NCBI GenBank assembly: GCA_029879645.1
Contig: JAOUPX010000013.1
Location: 1-43,846 of the forward strand
Direction: 5' to 3'
DNA: 43,846 nucleotides
From: Nitrospinota bacterium
Lineage (GTDB): Bacteria; Nitrospinota; Nitrospinia; Nitrospinales; Nitrospinaceae
The notes beneath the pieces were generated by a model, which did no database searches, had not been told where the DNA came from, and was given only the letters and a program-made list of their open reading frames with translations. The position numbers were made by a program, and so were the translations under genes. Below are positions 8,975 through 17,356 of the stretch, in pieces (positions within the stretch are counted from its first letter, which is position 1; each line of letters opens with the position of its first letter).

Positions 8975-9238
8975 TTAATCGTGATATTCAGATACGTGTT
9001 TCGGTATCGGCAGATTCAAAATGCTTTTCTTAGGCAACTCGTCAGCCGTTACCGGCCCCGCTTTCACGGTGCTGGGGGTTGTCCTCGGCGGAATTTTGGA
9101 GGAAAAGGACGACATTTGGTGCCGTACATTGGAAGAATTGCATTCGGAGCATACGGTTTCCTCTTTGTTTACAGAAGCCGATTGCAAAAGCGTGAACTCC
9201 TTACGGCAATCTTCACAATAATATTCGTATAAAGGCAT
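8975..9238 (-). CDS. FmdB-family zinc-ribbon protein
   Basis: 87 residues beginning MPLYEYYCEDCRKEFTLLQS, the hallmark of the FmdB/CxxC_CxxC_SSSS regulatory family. Two CxxC pairs (CEDC and CSEC) form the predicted zinc ribbon, followed by SFSSKIPP. The remaining 40 residues are low-complexity. Members are often annotated as putative regulatory proteins, but a biochemical function is not established. It lies 71 bases upstream of the TPR-cupredoxin gene on the same strand and is divergent from dcd; it may be the first gene of a minus-strand run reaching to cysNC. Confidence 0.85.
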   Translation of the reverse strand: MPLYEYYCEDCRKEFTLLQSASVNKEETVCSECNSSNVRHQMSSFSSKIPPRTTPSTVKAGPVTADELPKKSILNLPIPKHVSEYHD

Positions 9239-9269
9239 CTGAATACCTGAAAAATCCCTAAATCTAGGC

Positions 9270-9298
9270 TTGCAAAGTTTAGAATATTAGGATTTAAT
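9270..9298 (+). promoter_or_regulatory. Candidate sigma-70 promoter for dcd
   Basis: TTGCAA, a 17-base spacer and TTTAAT form a plausible -35/-10 pair about 80 bases before the dcd start. It lies in the 145-base divergent gap between fmdB and dcd. Found by eye only; a moderate match in AT-rich DNA. Confidence 0.4.
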
Positions 9299-9383
9299 CA
9301 TACCTCTAAACGGCCTGTCAATTGGATTTTAAAACCCTTCCCGACTCTTTGGCCCACTCTGGATTATCTTCGGTTCACGAAGA

Positions 9384-10589
9384 ATGAAATTCAGATCAAA
9401 TCTGCAAATATTCATGAAAAAATTAACCGCCAATTCTCTCGTTAAAAAATCCTTGCAGAACCACCTCAAGGGCAAGTCCGGATACTTGTCCGATCACTGG
9501 ATCGAGTTGGCCTGCCACCAAGGTATTATTCAAACCGCCAGCACATTGTGGGATTCCCAGATTCAACCGGTCAGTCTGGATTTGAGGCTGGGATCCAAGG
9601 CCTATCGGGTGCAAAGCAGTTTTCTTCCGGAGAAAGAAACGGTAGAAGCCAAATTGAAAGACCTCCAGCTCTATGAGGTCGACCTGCGGGACGGGGGAAT
9701 CCTGGAAAAAGGAGCGATTTACCTGATCCCCCTGCTGGAGGAACTGGATCTGCCGTCAACGGTATATGGCGTCACCAACCCGAAAAGCTCCACCGGGCGG
9801 CTTGATATGTTCACAAGGGTGATCATCGACCACGGTCACCGGTTCGACGAGATATCCCCCGGTTACAAGGGCAAACTGTACCTGGAAGTCATTTCCCGAT
9901 CGTTTCCAGTAAAGGTGAAAGAAGGGATCACCCTCAACCAATTGCGCCTGGTTCAGGGCCATCCGGATATTCCGGACCCCAAGCTGAAAGCGCTTATCAA
10001 ACGAAAACCGATCCTTTACGATGTAAAAGGGCCGCCGATTAAACCGGAAGATGTCAAAATCGATGGCGGATTGTTCATCAGTGTGGACTTGGCTGGTAAA
10101 GGCAAAAAGCCGATCGTCGCCTACAAGGCCAAAACCAACAGCAGTGTGATTGATCTGTCGAAAAAGAATTATTACAAGCCGGAAGACTTCTGGGAGCCGG
10201 TCTATCTGACCGGATCCAAAAACCGGTTGGTGCTGGAGCCGGAAAGTTTTTATATCATGATGTCGAAGGAAAAGATTTGTATTTGGCCGGATTTGGTAGG
10301 GGAGATGATCGCTTATGAACCCAACAGCGGCGAATTGCGCACCCACTACGCGGGGTTTTTCGATCCCGGCTTCGGCTGGCAAGGCACCCAGGCGGTGAAA
10401 GGGCAGGGTACCCGCGCAGTGATGGAAGTCCGGCCGCACGACGTGCCATTTATGATCGAAGACGGACAGACCTTCTGCCGGCTGAAGTTCGAGAAAATCA
10501 TCGACAAGCCCACACGGGTTTACGGTAAGAAAATCGACTCCCATTATCACTCCCAGGGACTCACCCTCAGCAAATACTTCAAAAACTGA
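9384..10589 (+). CDS. dcd: Two-domain 2'-deoxycytidine 5'-triphosphate deaminase
   Basis: 401 residues, about twice the length of single-domain Dcd, matching the duplicated form known from alphaproteobacteria. It deaminates dCTP to dUTP for thymidylate synthesis. The first domain shows IQPVSLDLRLGSKAYRV, the NPKSSTGRLD substrate loop and FDEISPGYKGKLYLEV with the catalytic Glu in LEV. The second repeats the fold with HYAGFFDPGFGW and GTRAVMEVRPHDVPFMIEDGQ. Two starts are possible: the ATG at 9384, or the ATG at 9414 (MKKLTANSLVKK). Neither has a clear ribosome binding site, and the first is used here. The gene stands alone, 69 bases before scpB. Confidence 0.88.
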   Translation: MKFRSNLQIFMKKLTANSLVKKSLQNHLKGKSGYLSDHWIELACHQGIIQTASTLWDSQIQPVSLDLRLGSKAYRVQSSFLPEKETVEAKLKDLQLYEVDLRDGGILEKGAIYLIPLLEELDLPSTVYGVTNPKSSTGRLDMFTRVIIDHGHRFDEISPGYKGKLYLEVISRSFPVKVKEGITLNQLRLVQGHPDIPDPKLKALIKRKPILYDVKGPPIKPEDVKIDGGLFISVDLAGKGKKPIVAYKAKTNSSVIDLSKKNYYKPEDFWEPVYLTGSKNRLVLEPESFYIMMSKEKICIWPDLVGEMIAYEPNSGELRTHYAGFFDPGFGWQGTQAVKGQGTRAVMEVRPHDVPFMIEDGQTFCRLKFEKIIDKPTRVYGKKIDSHYHSQGLTLSKYFKN

Positions 10590-10658
10590 GGATTTCAATT
10601 TAAATTTTGCGGTGGCTTCCCATACAGGATAAAATGACTGGAATAACGAGGACGTGTT

Positions 10659-11327
10659 GTGGACCGAGATGAATTAAAACCCATTGTCGAAAATCTCCTG
10701 CTGGCTTCCGACCAGCCGGTCAGCGCCGAGCTGTTGCGTCAGACGTTTCTGAACGGGTCCAGCAAGGAGGAGTTGCAGTCCATATTGAAGGAATTGCAGG
10801 AAGAGTATCAATCTAAGAGCCTGCAAGTTGTCGAGGTGGCTGACGGATTTCAATTGGTCACGCGTCCGGAATATTCAGAGTGGGTTCGAAAATTTCTGAA
10901 GCTGGATAAGAGCTTCAAGCTGTCACGCGCCGCGCTGGATACGCTGGCGATCATCGCGTATAAGCAGCCGTTGACGCGGGTGGAAGTCGACGAAATCCGG
11001 GGAGTGGATTCCAGTGGCGTTGTTAAGACGCTTCTGGAGAAAAAGATCATTTCTCCAGCCGGACGGAAGAACGTTCCGGGTAAACCCATGATGTTTCGTA
11101 CCACCCAGAAATTCCTCGAATACTTCGGCCTGCGCGATCTCAGCGAACTGCCGACTCTGGAAGATTTTAACGAAGAGTTGGAAGGACAGGTCGAACCCGA
11201 GCAGGGTGAATTGACATTTAGTGAAGAGGACAGCGAACTGCCGCCTCCCGATACCGATCTTTCCCAGGAACCTGTCGGCGAAGAAGCCTCCAGTGGAGCC
11301 CGTGATCCTGAAACGGGTCATGCTTGA
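10659..11327 (+). CDS. scpB: Segregation and condensation protein B
   Basis: 222 residues with the two winged-helix domains of ScpB, the subunit of the SMC-ScpA-ScpB condensin that compacts and segregates chromosomes. Diagnostic stretches are LSRAALDTLAIIAYKQPLTR followed by VEVDEIRGVDSSGVV. The C-terminal 60 residues are acidic and low-complexity (EEDSELPPPDTDLSQEP), typical of the variable tail. The start is GTG, supported by GAGGA five to six bases upstream. No scpA lies next to it here; in many genomes scpA and scpB are adjacent. It is followed after 25 bases by rluB, the common scpB-rluB pair. Confidence 0.95.
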   Translation: MDRDELKPIVENLLLASDQPVSAELLRQTFLNGSSKEELQSILKELQEEYQSKSLQVVEVADGFQLVTRPEYSEWVRKFLKLDKSFKLSRAALDTLAIIAYKQPLTRVEVDEIRGVDSSGVVKTLLEKKIISPAGRKNVPGKPMMFRTTQKFLEYFGLRDLSELPTLEDFNEELEGQVEPEQGELTFSEEDSELPPPDTDLSQEPVGEEASSGARDPETGHA

Positions 11328-11352
11328 TTGCCCAATCCCCGCGTTTGAATCT

Positions 11353-12087
11353 ATGGCTATACGTCTACAAAAAATAATTGCCAGTGCCGGTGTGGCTTCC
11401 CGGAGGGAAGCGGAGCGCCTGATTGAAGAAGGTCGCGTAACCGTGAACGGGACAGTTGTGCTCCAACAGGGTGTGCTGGCAGACCCAGAGACCGACCGGA
11501 TCATGGTCAACGGACGGCTCCTGCCCGCGGCAGAAAAAAAAATCTATATATTATTCAACAAACCCCGGGGATGTTTGACCACGGTGAAGGATGACCGGGA
11601 AAGGCCGACGGTCATGGACTTTTTCAAGGATTTGCCGGCGCGGGTTTATCCGGTGGGCCGACTCGATTTCAATACCGAAGGTTTATTGTTGTTGACCAAC
11701 GACGGTGACCTGTCCAAAAAACTGCTGGCCCCGAAATCGAAAGTGCCGCGCACTTATCTGGTCAAGGTTCGTGGCGTTCCTGATGAAAAAAACTTGAACC
11801 GCCTGCGTAAAGGGGTACGTCTGGATAACCGCCCCACCAGCCCCATGAATGTTCACGTGCAAAGGATCACCGGCAAGAACAGCATCCTGTCCATGAAGTT
11901 GACTGAAGGCAAATACCGCCATATCAAGCGGGTTTGTGAAAAGGTAGGGCACCCGGTGGTCAAGATCAACCGTATCGAATTCGGTAAGCTCAGCTTGACG
12001 GGTGTTCCGCTCGGCGCCTACCGGTTTTTAACTCCCAAAGAAATTCGTTCCCTCAATGGCCTGGTCCGCGAGAGAGTTCCTCAATGA
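11353..12087 (+). CDS. rluB: 23S rRNA pseudouridine synthase, RluB/RsuA family
   Basis: 244 residues from the ATG at 11353. An N-terminal S4 RNA-binding domain (LQKIIASAGVASRREAERLI followed by EEGRVTVNG) precedes the catalytic domain with VGRLDFNTEGLLLLTNDGDL, whose Asp is the nucleophile of the family. It isomerises a uridine in helix 89 of 23S rRNA (the RluB role) or 16S rRNA (RsuA); the position next to scpB favours RluB. The frame is open upstream into scpB, but those residues do not resemble the family. It overlaps the next gene by ATGA at 12084-12087. Confidence 0.9.
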   Translation: MAIRLQKIIASAGVASRREAERLIEEGRVTVNGTVVLQQGVLADPETDRIMVNGRLLPAAEKKIYILFNKPRGCLTTVKDDRERPTVMDFFKDLPARVYPVGRLDFNTEGLLLLTNDGDLSKKLLAPKSKVPRTYLVKVRGVPDEKNLNRLRKGVRLDNRPTSPMNVHVQRITGKNSILSMKLTEGKYRHIKRVCEKVGHPVVKINRIEFGKLSLTGVPLGAYRFLTPKEIRSLNGLVRERVPQ

Positions 12088-13136
12088 CCCAGAAGCTTTT
12101 CCGAAGACGCTTGCCCCCATTCGGCTTAAGGTTCCGCGCAGTCATGGTGTTTCTTTTCTTTTTTTGTTCTACCGGCGAGAGCCTGTGGGCCAAGGGCGAA
12201 CCCCAGCTGGTTTTTGAAACCGAAGGCAAATCCAACGTTACCGATGGAAATTATGCGAATGGTCGGATTCGTGCCGTGAATTATGCTTTCAAGGACGCTC
12301 TCGCGCTGGCCCTGCAGGAAGTTCTGGGGGAATCCTCGTATCGCAGAAAACGGAAAATGTTGGAAACTATGCTTCGGGAGCCGGAAAAATACATCAAGCG
12401 GTACCGTTTTCTGGAAATGCACGACAGCGTTGTGGAGCAAATCAGCCGGGTCAAACTGGAAGTCGTGTTTTATCCCCAAGCGATCAACCGCGAGCTCAGT
12501 ACGCTGGGGATACTGGCTTCCCTCGTCAAGCCCAACACCGCCCTGGTTCTGGTCAATGAAAAAAGTCTGTCCGTGGAAATGCCGCCGGATTTCTGGGAGT
12601 ATGTACCTATTTCAGAAGTCGCCATGTTGCAGAATTTTCTGGCGTCAGGGGTTAACGTCATTAATCGCGAAAAAATCAGCGAACGCGTAGATGAAGGCGA
12701 AGTGTATGACGCGATTCAAGGGGACCTCGACGCCGCAGTTGACATAGGCTTGAAAGCGAAAGTGGATATTGTTATCGTAGGTACGGCCGTCACCACGCGT
12801 CTGGGCGATAAAAACGCCGAGGGTCTCGTGACCATCCAGGCCAACCTGACTCTGCGCGCCGTCTCCACCACGCAGTCCACCGTAATCGCCGCCCGGAGCG
12901 ATTTTGCCACCGTACAGGCCGAGGATGAATTCAAAGGCGAACTGGAGGCTTTTCAGGTCGTGGGAAAAAAAATGGCGGATTTTTTCCTGGATACCATGAA
13001 ACGTTACTGGGCGCCCAAACCGGAATCCGTCCCGGGGATGGAAATAGATGAATTTGCAACCGACGGAGACGATACCGTCGAGCCCGCTCCTCCACCGCCG
13101 CCCAATTCAACACCATCGATGATGGAAGACCTTTGA
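12084..13136 (+). CDS. Exported protein of unknown function, faintly FlgT_N/LPP20-like
   Basis: 350 residues. The N-terminus has basic residues and then a hydrophobic run (FRAVMVFLFFFCSTGESLWAKG), a likely signal peptide with cleavage near residue 36. The mature start, GNYANGRIRAVNYAFKDALALALQEV, has the helical pattern of domains that open flagellar assembly protein FlgT and LPP20-like lipoproteins. This is only a resemblance. The middle (about 150-300) alternates strands and helices (ALVLVNEKSL, VDIVIVGTAVTTRLGD, TIQANLTLRAVSTTQ), reminiscent of periplasmic sugar- or TolB-like folds. The C-terminus is Pro-rich. The start overlaps the rluB stop (ATGA), and the AI-2E-type transporter begins three bases after its stop, so the three are probably co-transcribed. 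Function unknown. Confidence 0.7.
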   Translation: MTQKLFRRRLPPFGLRFRAVMVFLFFFCSTGESLWAKGEPQLVFETEGKSNVTDGNYANGRIRAVNYAFKDALALALQEVLGESSYRRKRKMLETMLREPEKYIKRYRFLEMHDSVVEQISRVKLEVVFYPQAINRELSTLGILASLVKPNTALVLVNEKSLSVEMPPDFWEYVPISEVAMLQNFLASGVNVINREKISERVDEGEVYDAIQGDLDAAVDIGLKAKVDIVIVGTAVTTRLGDKNAEGLVTIQANLTLRAVSTTQSTVIAARSDFATVQAEDEFKGELEAFQVVGKKMADFFLDTMKRYWAPKPESVPGMEIDEFATDGDDTVEPAPPPPPNSTPSMMEDL

Positions 13137-13139
13137 CCT

Positions 13140-14204
13140 ATGGAAGCCAAAGATAAGAAACTACTCACCACTTTCCTGATTGCTCTGGCGGTGGCGCTGG
13201 TGTTTCTTTATTTGGTGAGGCGGGTCATGACGCCGTTTTTTATCGCCTTTGCTCTGGCCTACCTGCTGGATCCTCTTGTAGACAAATTGGAAAAGTGGAA
13301 GCTGTCCCGCACACCGGCGGTCATTCTACTGCTGGCGCTGTTTTTCCTGGTAACCCTGGGTGGTACGATGATTCTGGTTCCGCTCTTTCGGGTGCAGATG
13401 GAGCATCTCGCGCACAACCTGCCGAACTATCTTCAAACACTCCAGGATTGGGGACGGCCTTTGATTGAAAATATTGCGTGGCTGGAGCCGGGTAAAATTC
13501 AGGCAGTGGCTCAGGAGGAATTGAAAAAGATGGGCGAGCTTCCGGTTAAGCTGCTCGGCAACGTAACGGAATTCCTGTGGTCCTCCCTTTCCGGCCTGTT
13601 CAATGCGATTCTGGTAGCGGTCAACCTGTTCATCATTCCCGTCGCCATGTTTTATTTGTTGCGCGATTTCGACACAATCAATACCAAAGTGGCCAACATG
13701 GTTCCTCCGCGATTGCGGGAACGCTTCGTCGATACCTTCAAGGAGATCGACCGGGTCCTGTCTCGCTTCGTACGCGGACAGTTGATGGTCGCCACCCTGA
13801 TGGCCGGGTTGTACAGTGCCGGTTTATTTGCCTGCGGTACGCCGATGAGTCTGCTTATAGGAATCCTCGCCGGATACGCCAATCTGGTGCCTTATCTCGG
13901 TCTGGTGTTCGGATTTGTGCCGGCGGCGGTGTTGACCTATCTGCATTTTCAGGAATTCAGCCCCATTCTGGGGGTGATTGCCGTCTTCGGTATCGTGCAG
14001 GCGCTGGAAGGCATGGTGATTACCCCGCGCGTCGTTGGCGATCAGGTGGGACTGCATCCGGTGGCGATCATGCTGGCGGTGCTGGTGGGTGCGGAATTAT
14101 TTGGATTGCTCGGCGTGTTCCTGGCGGTACCGGTGGCGGCGGTGATCAATGTGCTGATGCGCCGGGGCGTCGGCTGGTACAAGAAATCTCCCGCGTATAC
14201 CTGA
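13140..14204 (+). CDS. AI-2E family transporter (PerM-like membrane protein)
   Basis: 354 residues with about eight membrane segments: two near the N-terminus (about 10-50), one at 62-85, a central soluble stretch, then helices from about 155 to the end. The family signature is clear in the C-terminal block GMVITPRVVGDQVGLHPVAI followed by AELFGLLGVFLAVPVAAVIN. Members of the UPF0118/AI-2E-exporter family export small molecules or ions; the substrate is unknown here. It ends one base before the convergent mqnC stop, with no terminator between them. The start is three bases after the previous stop. Confidence 0.88.
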   Translation: MEAKDKKLLTTFLIALAVALVFLYLVRRVMTPFFIAFALAYLLDPLVDKLEKWKLSRTPAVILLLALFFLVTLGGTMILVPLFRVQMEHLAHNLPNYLQTLQDWGRPLIENIAWLEPGKIQAVAQEELKKMGELPVKLLGNVTEFLWSSLSGLFNAILVAVNLFIIPVAMFYLLRDFDTINTKVANMVPPRLRERFVDTFKEIDRVLSRFVRGQLMVATLMAGLYSAGLFACGTPMSLLIGILAGYANLVPYLGLVFGFVPAAVLTYLHFQEFSPILGVIAVFGIVQALEGMVITPRVVGDQVGLHPVAIMLAVLVGAELFGLLGVFLAVPVAAVINVLMRRGVGWYKKSPAYT

Positions 14205-14205
14205 A

Positions 14206-15276
14206 TCACACAAACTCGTATTGCATATTCCGCTTCTGCGGCGTGTGGCCGCTGTCGCTGATCAATCGGCAGATTTCCTTCTCGTCCAGGTGATAGGTGG
14301 TGCCTGCCGCCGAAACCACATTTTCCTCCATCATCACGCTTCCCATATCATTGGCACCAAAATAAAGGGCCATCTGTCCGATCTTCGGTCCCTGCGTTAC
14401 CCACGAAGACTGAATGTTGTCGATGTTGTCCAGCACGATTCGGCAAATGGCCAGGTTGCGCAGGTAATCCAGGCCGGTATTGGGTTTGGGGGCAATCTTT
14501 TGGGCCAGTTCCGTTCGCCCCGGTTGAAACGGCCAGGGGATGAAGGCGGTGAACCCTCCCGTTTTATCCTGTTGATCGCGGATGCGTAACAGATGCTCGA
14601 CTCTTTCTTCCACGGTTTCGACGTGACCGTACATCATGGTGGCGGTGGTGCGCAGGCCGAGGCGATGCGCCTGGTCCATCACTTCCAGCCATTGATCGGC
14701 GGTGCATTTATGGGGGCTGATGATTTTGCGGACGCGGTCGACCAGAATTTCCGCCCCCCCGCCGGGAATGGAATCCAGCCCTGCGGCGATCAACCGTTCC
14801 AGCGTTTCCTTCAGGGAAATTTTTGAAATTTTCGTGATATGAACGATTTCCGGCGGAGACAACGCATGCAAGTGGACGTCAAACCGTTCCTTGATGCGCC
14901 TGAACAGGTCCTCGAAGTAATCGATGCGCAAGTCTTTATGGTGTCCGCCCTGCATCAGAAGCTGGCGCCCGCCGATAGCGACCAGCTCCTCTATTTTTTT
15001 TGCAATGGTTTCGAACGGCAGGACATAGGCTTCGTCATGTCCCTCGTGGCGGTAAAACGCACAGAACCCGCAGTCGGTAACGCAGACATTGGTGTAATTG
15101 ATGTTGCGGTCAATGATGTAGGTGACGACGTTGTCGTCGGTCTCGCGTCTCATGCGGGCCAGGCGCGTCGCCACGTTGCCCAGCAGGTTCATGTCGGTGC
15201 ACGCGAATAATTGCACCGCTTCACCTGCGTCGATGCGTTGACCTCCAAGGGCCTTCTGCAAGATTTGCTCTATCAT
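14206..15276 (-). CDS. mqnC: Cyclic dehypoxanthinyl futalosine synthase
   Basis: 356 residues, a radical SAM enzyme with CVTDCGFCAF (C-x3-C-x2-C) near residue 67. It cyclises dehypoxanthine futalosine in the futalosine route to menaquinone. GLDSIPGGGAEILVDRVRK, ISPHKCTADQW and ATMMYGHVET match MqnC rather than its relative MqnE. No other mqn gene is in the window. The cell therefore probably makes menaquinone, in keeping with anaerobic or low-potential respiration. It lies 26 bases after the small parvulin gene on the same strand, so the two may be co-transcribed. Confidence 0.93.
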   Translation of the reverse strand: MIEQILQKALGGQRIDAGEAVQLFACTDMNLLGNVATRLARMRRETDDNVVTYIIDRNINYTNVCVTDCGFCAFYRHEGHDEAYVLPFETIAKKIEELVAIGGRQLLMQGGHHKDLRIDYFEDLFRRIKERFDVHLHALSPPEIVHITKISKISLKETLERLIAAGLDSIPGGGAEILVDRVRKIISPHKCTADQWLEVMDQAHRLGLRTTATMMYGHVETVEERVEHLLRIRDQQDKTGGFTAFIPWPFQPGRTELAQKIAPKPNTGLDYLRNLAICRIVLDNIDNIQSSWVTQGPKIGQMALYFGANDMGSVMMEENVVSAAGTTYHLDEKEICRLISDSGHTPQKRNMQYEFV

Positions 15277-15302
15277 AGGGATTGAAATGGATGATGGAAA
15301 GA

Positions 15303-15656
15303 TTATCGCAAACTACCCATGTGGATTCCGTCGATTCCCGTATCGCCCATCTGCTCTTCTTCGGTGATAAGAAATACGTGAAACCCGAACTTGCTTTTTA
15401 CCGGTCCTCCCACTTCTCCGCAGGGAGTGTCCATGGCGGCTTCTTCCAACTCTTTGGCGTTGGTGTTGAATTCGAGAAAGCCCAGGTCACCGCCCTTGCT
15501 CCGGGTGCCGCAGGCGCTGTATTTCTTTGCCAAACGTTCGAAGGTTTTGAACAGCAGTTCACGGTCCTCGATCTCTTTAAGCATATCGCAGATGGTGACA
15601 GCCAACTCTTCAGTGGTTAGCAGGATATGGCTGAGGCGGATGGATCGCATGCTCAT
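15303..15656 (-). CDS. Small parvulin-type peptidyl-prolyl isomerase
   Basis: 117 residues, a free-standing parvulin domain without a signal peptide, so cytosolic. Recognisable features are RLSHILLTTEE at the start, FERLAKKYSACGTRSKGGDL and then GFLEF, and GGPVKSKFGFHVFLIT near the end, the PpiC/parvulin pattern. It catalyses cis-trans isomerisation of prolyl bonds. ATG codons at 15656 and 15650 are both possible; AAGGAA upstream of the first favours it. It is followed by mqnC on the same strand. Confidence 0.87.
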   Translation of the reverse strand: MSMRSIRLSHILLTTEELAVTICDMLKEIEDRELLFKTFERLAKKYSACGTRSKGGDLGFLEFNTNAKELEEAAMDTPCGEVGGPVKSKFGFHVFLITEEEQMGDTGIDGIHMGSLR

Positions 15657-15695
15657 TAATTCGGTTCCTTTAATGAATATCTTTTGATGGGAGAA

Positions 15696-15723
15696 ATTGT
15701 ACCCTGTTTCAGCATGGAAACAA
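15696..15723 (-). promoter_or_regulatory. Candidate sigma-70 promoter for the parvulin gene
   Basis: On the minus strand TTGTTT, a 16-base spacer and TACAAT precede the parvulin start by about 40 bases. The -10 is one base from consensus. The 146-base gap between cobA-hemD and the parvulin gene holds nothing else of note. Confidence 0.45.
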
Positions 15724-15802
15724 AATTTTAAGGTATGGAAACGACGGGATTTGATGGCGTTTTTGTGGATCCAGCCTGAGAGGTTGCATAACTATTTGAA
15801 AT

Positions 15803-17356
15803 TTAGTTGGTTGGGTGGCTGCTCCGGCTTCTGAAGTGTTCCTCCAGCGCATGAATGAGACCGTCGACGGTATATTCATCGGCCATGATAGCGACGTTCA
15901 GCCCAGCTTTCTCGGCGGTTTTGGCGGTAACGGGTCCGATACAGGCGATAGGGATATTTTCAAGTTGAGGTTTGAGTTCCTCGCCGATCAGTTCCATGAA
16001 ATGCGTGACGGTAGAGGACGACGTGAAGGTAACCGCATGGACACTTCCTTCCTTAATCCGGCGTGAGAGTTCTGCCGCGTCCGTTTGCGGGCGCACCGTG
16101 CGGTAGGCGGCGGGAACGTCGATTTCTGCCCCGCGTTTTCGTAATTGGTCGGGCAGGGTTTCACGGGCGACGGCGGCGCGCGGCAATAAAAAGCGTTTTC
16201 CTTTGACGCTTTCTTTTCCCAGGCTGTCGAGCAGGGATTCGGCGACAAAATTCTCCGGCACGACATCTACCTTAATTCCCAGGGCGTTCACTTCTTTTTC
16301 AGTTTTGGAACCGATGGCGTACAGGCGCAGTCCTTTGAGTTCCCGCACGTCTTTCCCCAGATCGTTGATACGCCGCATGAAAAATTTAACGCCGTTGACG
16401 CTGGTGAAGATCAATCCGTCATAGCTGTCCAGTTTTTGAATGGCTTCGTCCAGCGGTTTCCAATCATCCGGTGGAACGGTTTCGATTACGGGAAATAGAA
16501 ACGGTTCGGCGCCGCGTTCCAGTAAGCCGTTTACAAAAGATTCCGACTGTTCCTCCGGACGGGTGATGACGATGGTTTTTCCGAATAGCGGCAGGGTTTC
16601 GTACCAGTCGGTGTGCGGTTTTAAATTAACAACTTCGCCGACAATGGTGAGTGCCGGCGGTTTGATGTTTTCCTTCGCGGCAATATCGACAATGGTGTTC
16701 AGCGTCCCGGTCCAAGTCTTCTGGCGGCTGGTCGTGCCCCACTGGATTACCGCAATCGGCGTATTGGGGTCTTTGCCGTACTTTATTAAGTTTTCAGTGA
16801 TGCGCTTCAGCTTGCGCGCGCCCATCAGGAAAATGAGGGTTCCGGAGCGGCTGGCGATTTTTTCCCAGTCGATATGCGCATCTTCCTTGCCCTGTTCGTT
16901 ACTGCCGGTGATGATCGACAGGGTCGAAGAATAGTCGCGGTGGGTCAGGGGGATTCCGGCATAGGCCGCAACGCCGATGGGGGAGGTCACTCCCGGCACG
17001 ACCACAAAAGGAATGCCCGCTGTGGTCAACGCTTCGGTTTCCTCGCCGCCCCGTCCGAAGATGAATGGATCGCCGCCTTTCAACCGTACGACGATTTCGC
17101 CAAGCTGCGCCTTTTCGATGAGCAGAGCGTTGATTTGATCCTGGGACAGTGTGACCTTACCCTCTTTTTTTCCGGCGTAGACGAATTCGGTTTCCGGTCG
17201 GCAGAAGCGCAGGAGCCGTTTGTTGGCCAGGTAATCGTAGATGACGACGTCTGCCCGCTCCAGCCATTCCCTGCCGCGCAGGGTCAGCAGACCCTCGTCT
17301 CCCGGCCCGGCGCCGACCAGGGCCACTTTTCCTGTTTTCCTGAGACGATCAGTCAT
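15803..17356 (-). CDS. cobA-hemD: Uroporphyrinogen-III C-methyltransferase / uroporphyrinogen-III synthase fusion
   Basis: 517 residues holding two enzymes. Residues about 9-245 are the SUMT (CobA) methyltransferase: VALVGAGPGDEGLLTLRG, VVRLKGGDPFIFGRGGEE and PGVTSPIGVAAYAGIPLTHR are its signatures. It makes precorrin-2 for siroheme, heme d1 or cobalamin. Residues about 255-510 are uroporphyrinogen-III synthase (HemD), with TSVNGVKFF and FTSSSTVTHFMEL. The fusion couples uro'gen III formation to its methylation and is known from several phyla. It is encoded with rsmA upstream, whose last eight bases overlap its start. Full length in both parts. Confidence 0.94.
   Translation of the reverse strand: MTDRLRKTGKVALVGAGPGDEGLLTLRGREWLERADVVIYDYLANKRLLRFCRPETEFVYAGKKEGKVTLSQDQINALLIEKAQLGEIVVRLKGGDPFIFGRGGEETEALTTAGIPFVVVPGVTSPIGVAAYAGIPLTHRDYSSTLSIITGSNEQGKEDAHIDWEKIASRSGTLIFLMGARKLKRITENLIKYGKDPNTPIAVIQWGTTSRQKTWTGTLNTIVDIAAKENIKPPALTIVGEVVNLKPHTDWYETLPLFGKTIVITRPEEQSESFVNGLLERGAEPFLFPVIETVPPDDWKPLDEAIQKLDSYDGLIFTSVNGVKFFMRRINDLGKDVRELKGLRLYAIGSKTEKEVNALGIKVDVVPENFVAESLLDSLGKESVKGKRFLLPRAAVARETLPDQLRKRGAEIDVPAAYRTVRPQTDAAELSRRIKEGSVHAVTFTSSSTVTHFMELIGEELKPQLENIPIACIGPVTAKTAEKAGLNVAIMADEYTVDGLIHALEEHFRSRSSHPTN

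Noticed and set aside
15803-17356. cobA-hemD considered as a misassembly joining two genes
   Set aside because: The linker is continuous and the two-domain fusion is known in several phyla; both domains are full length.
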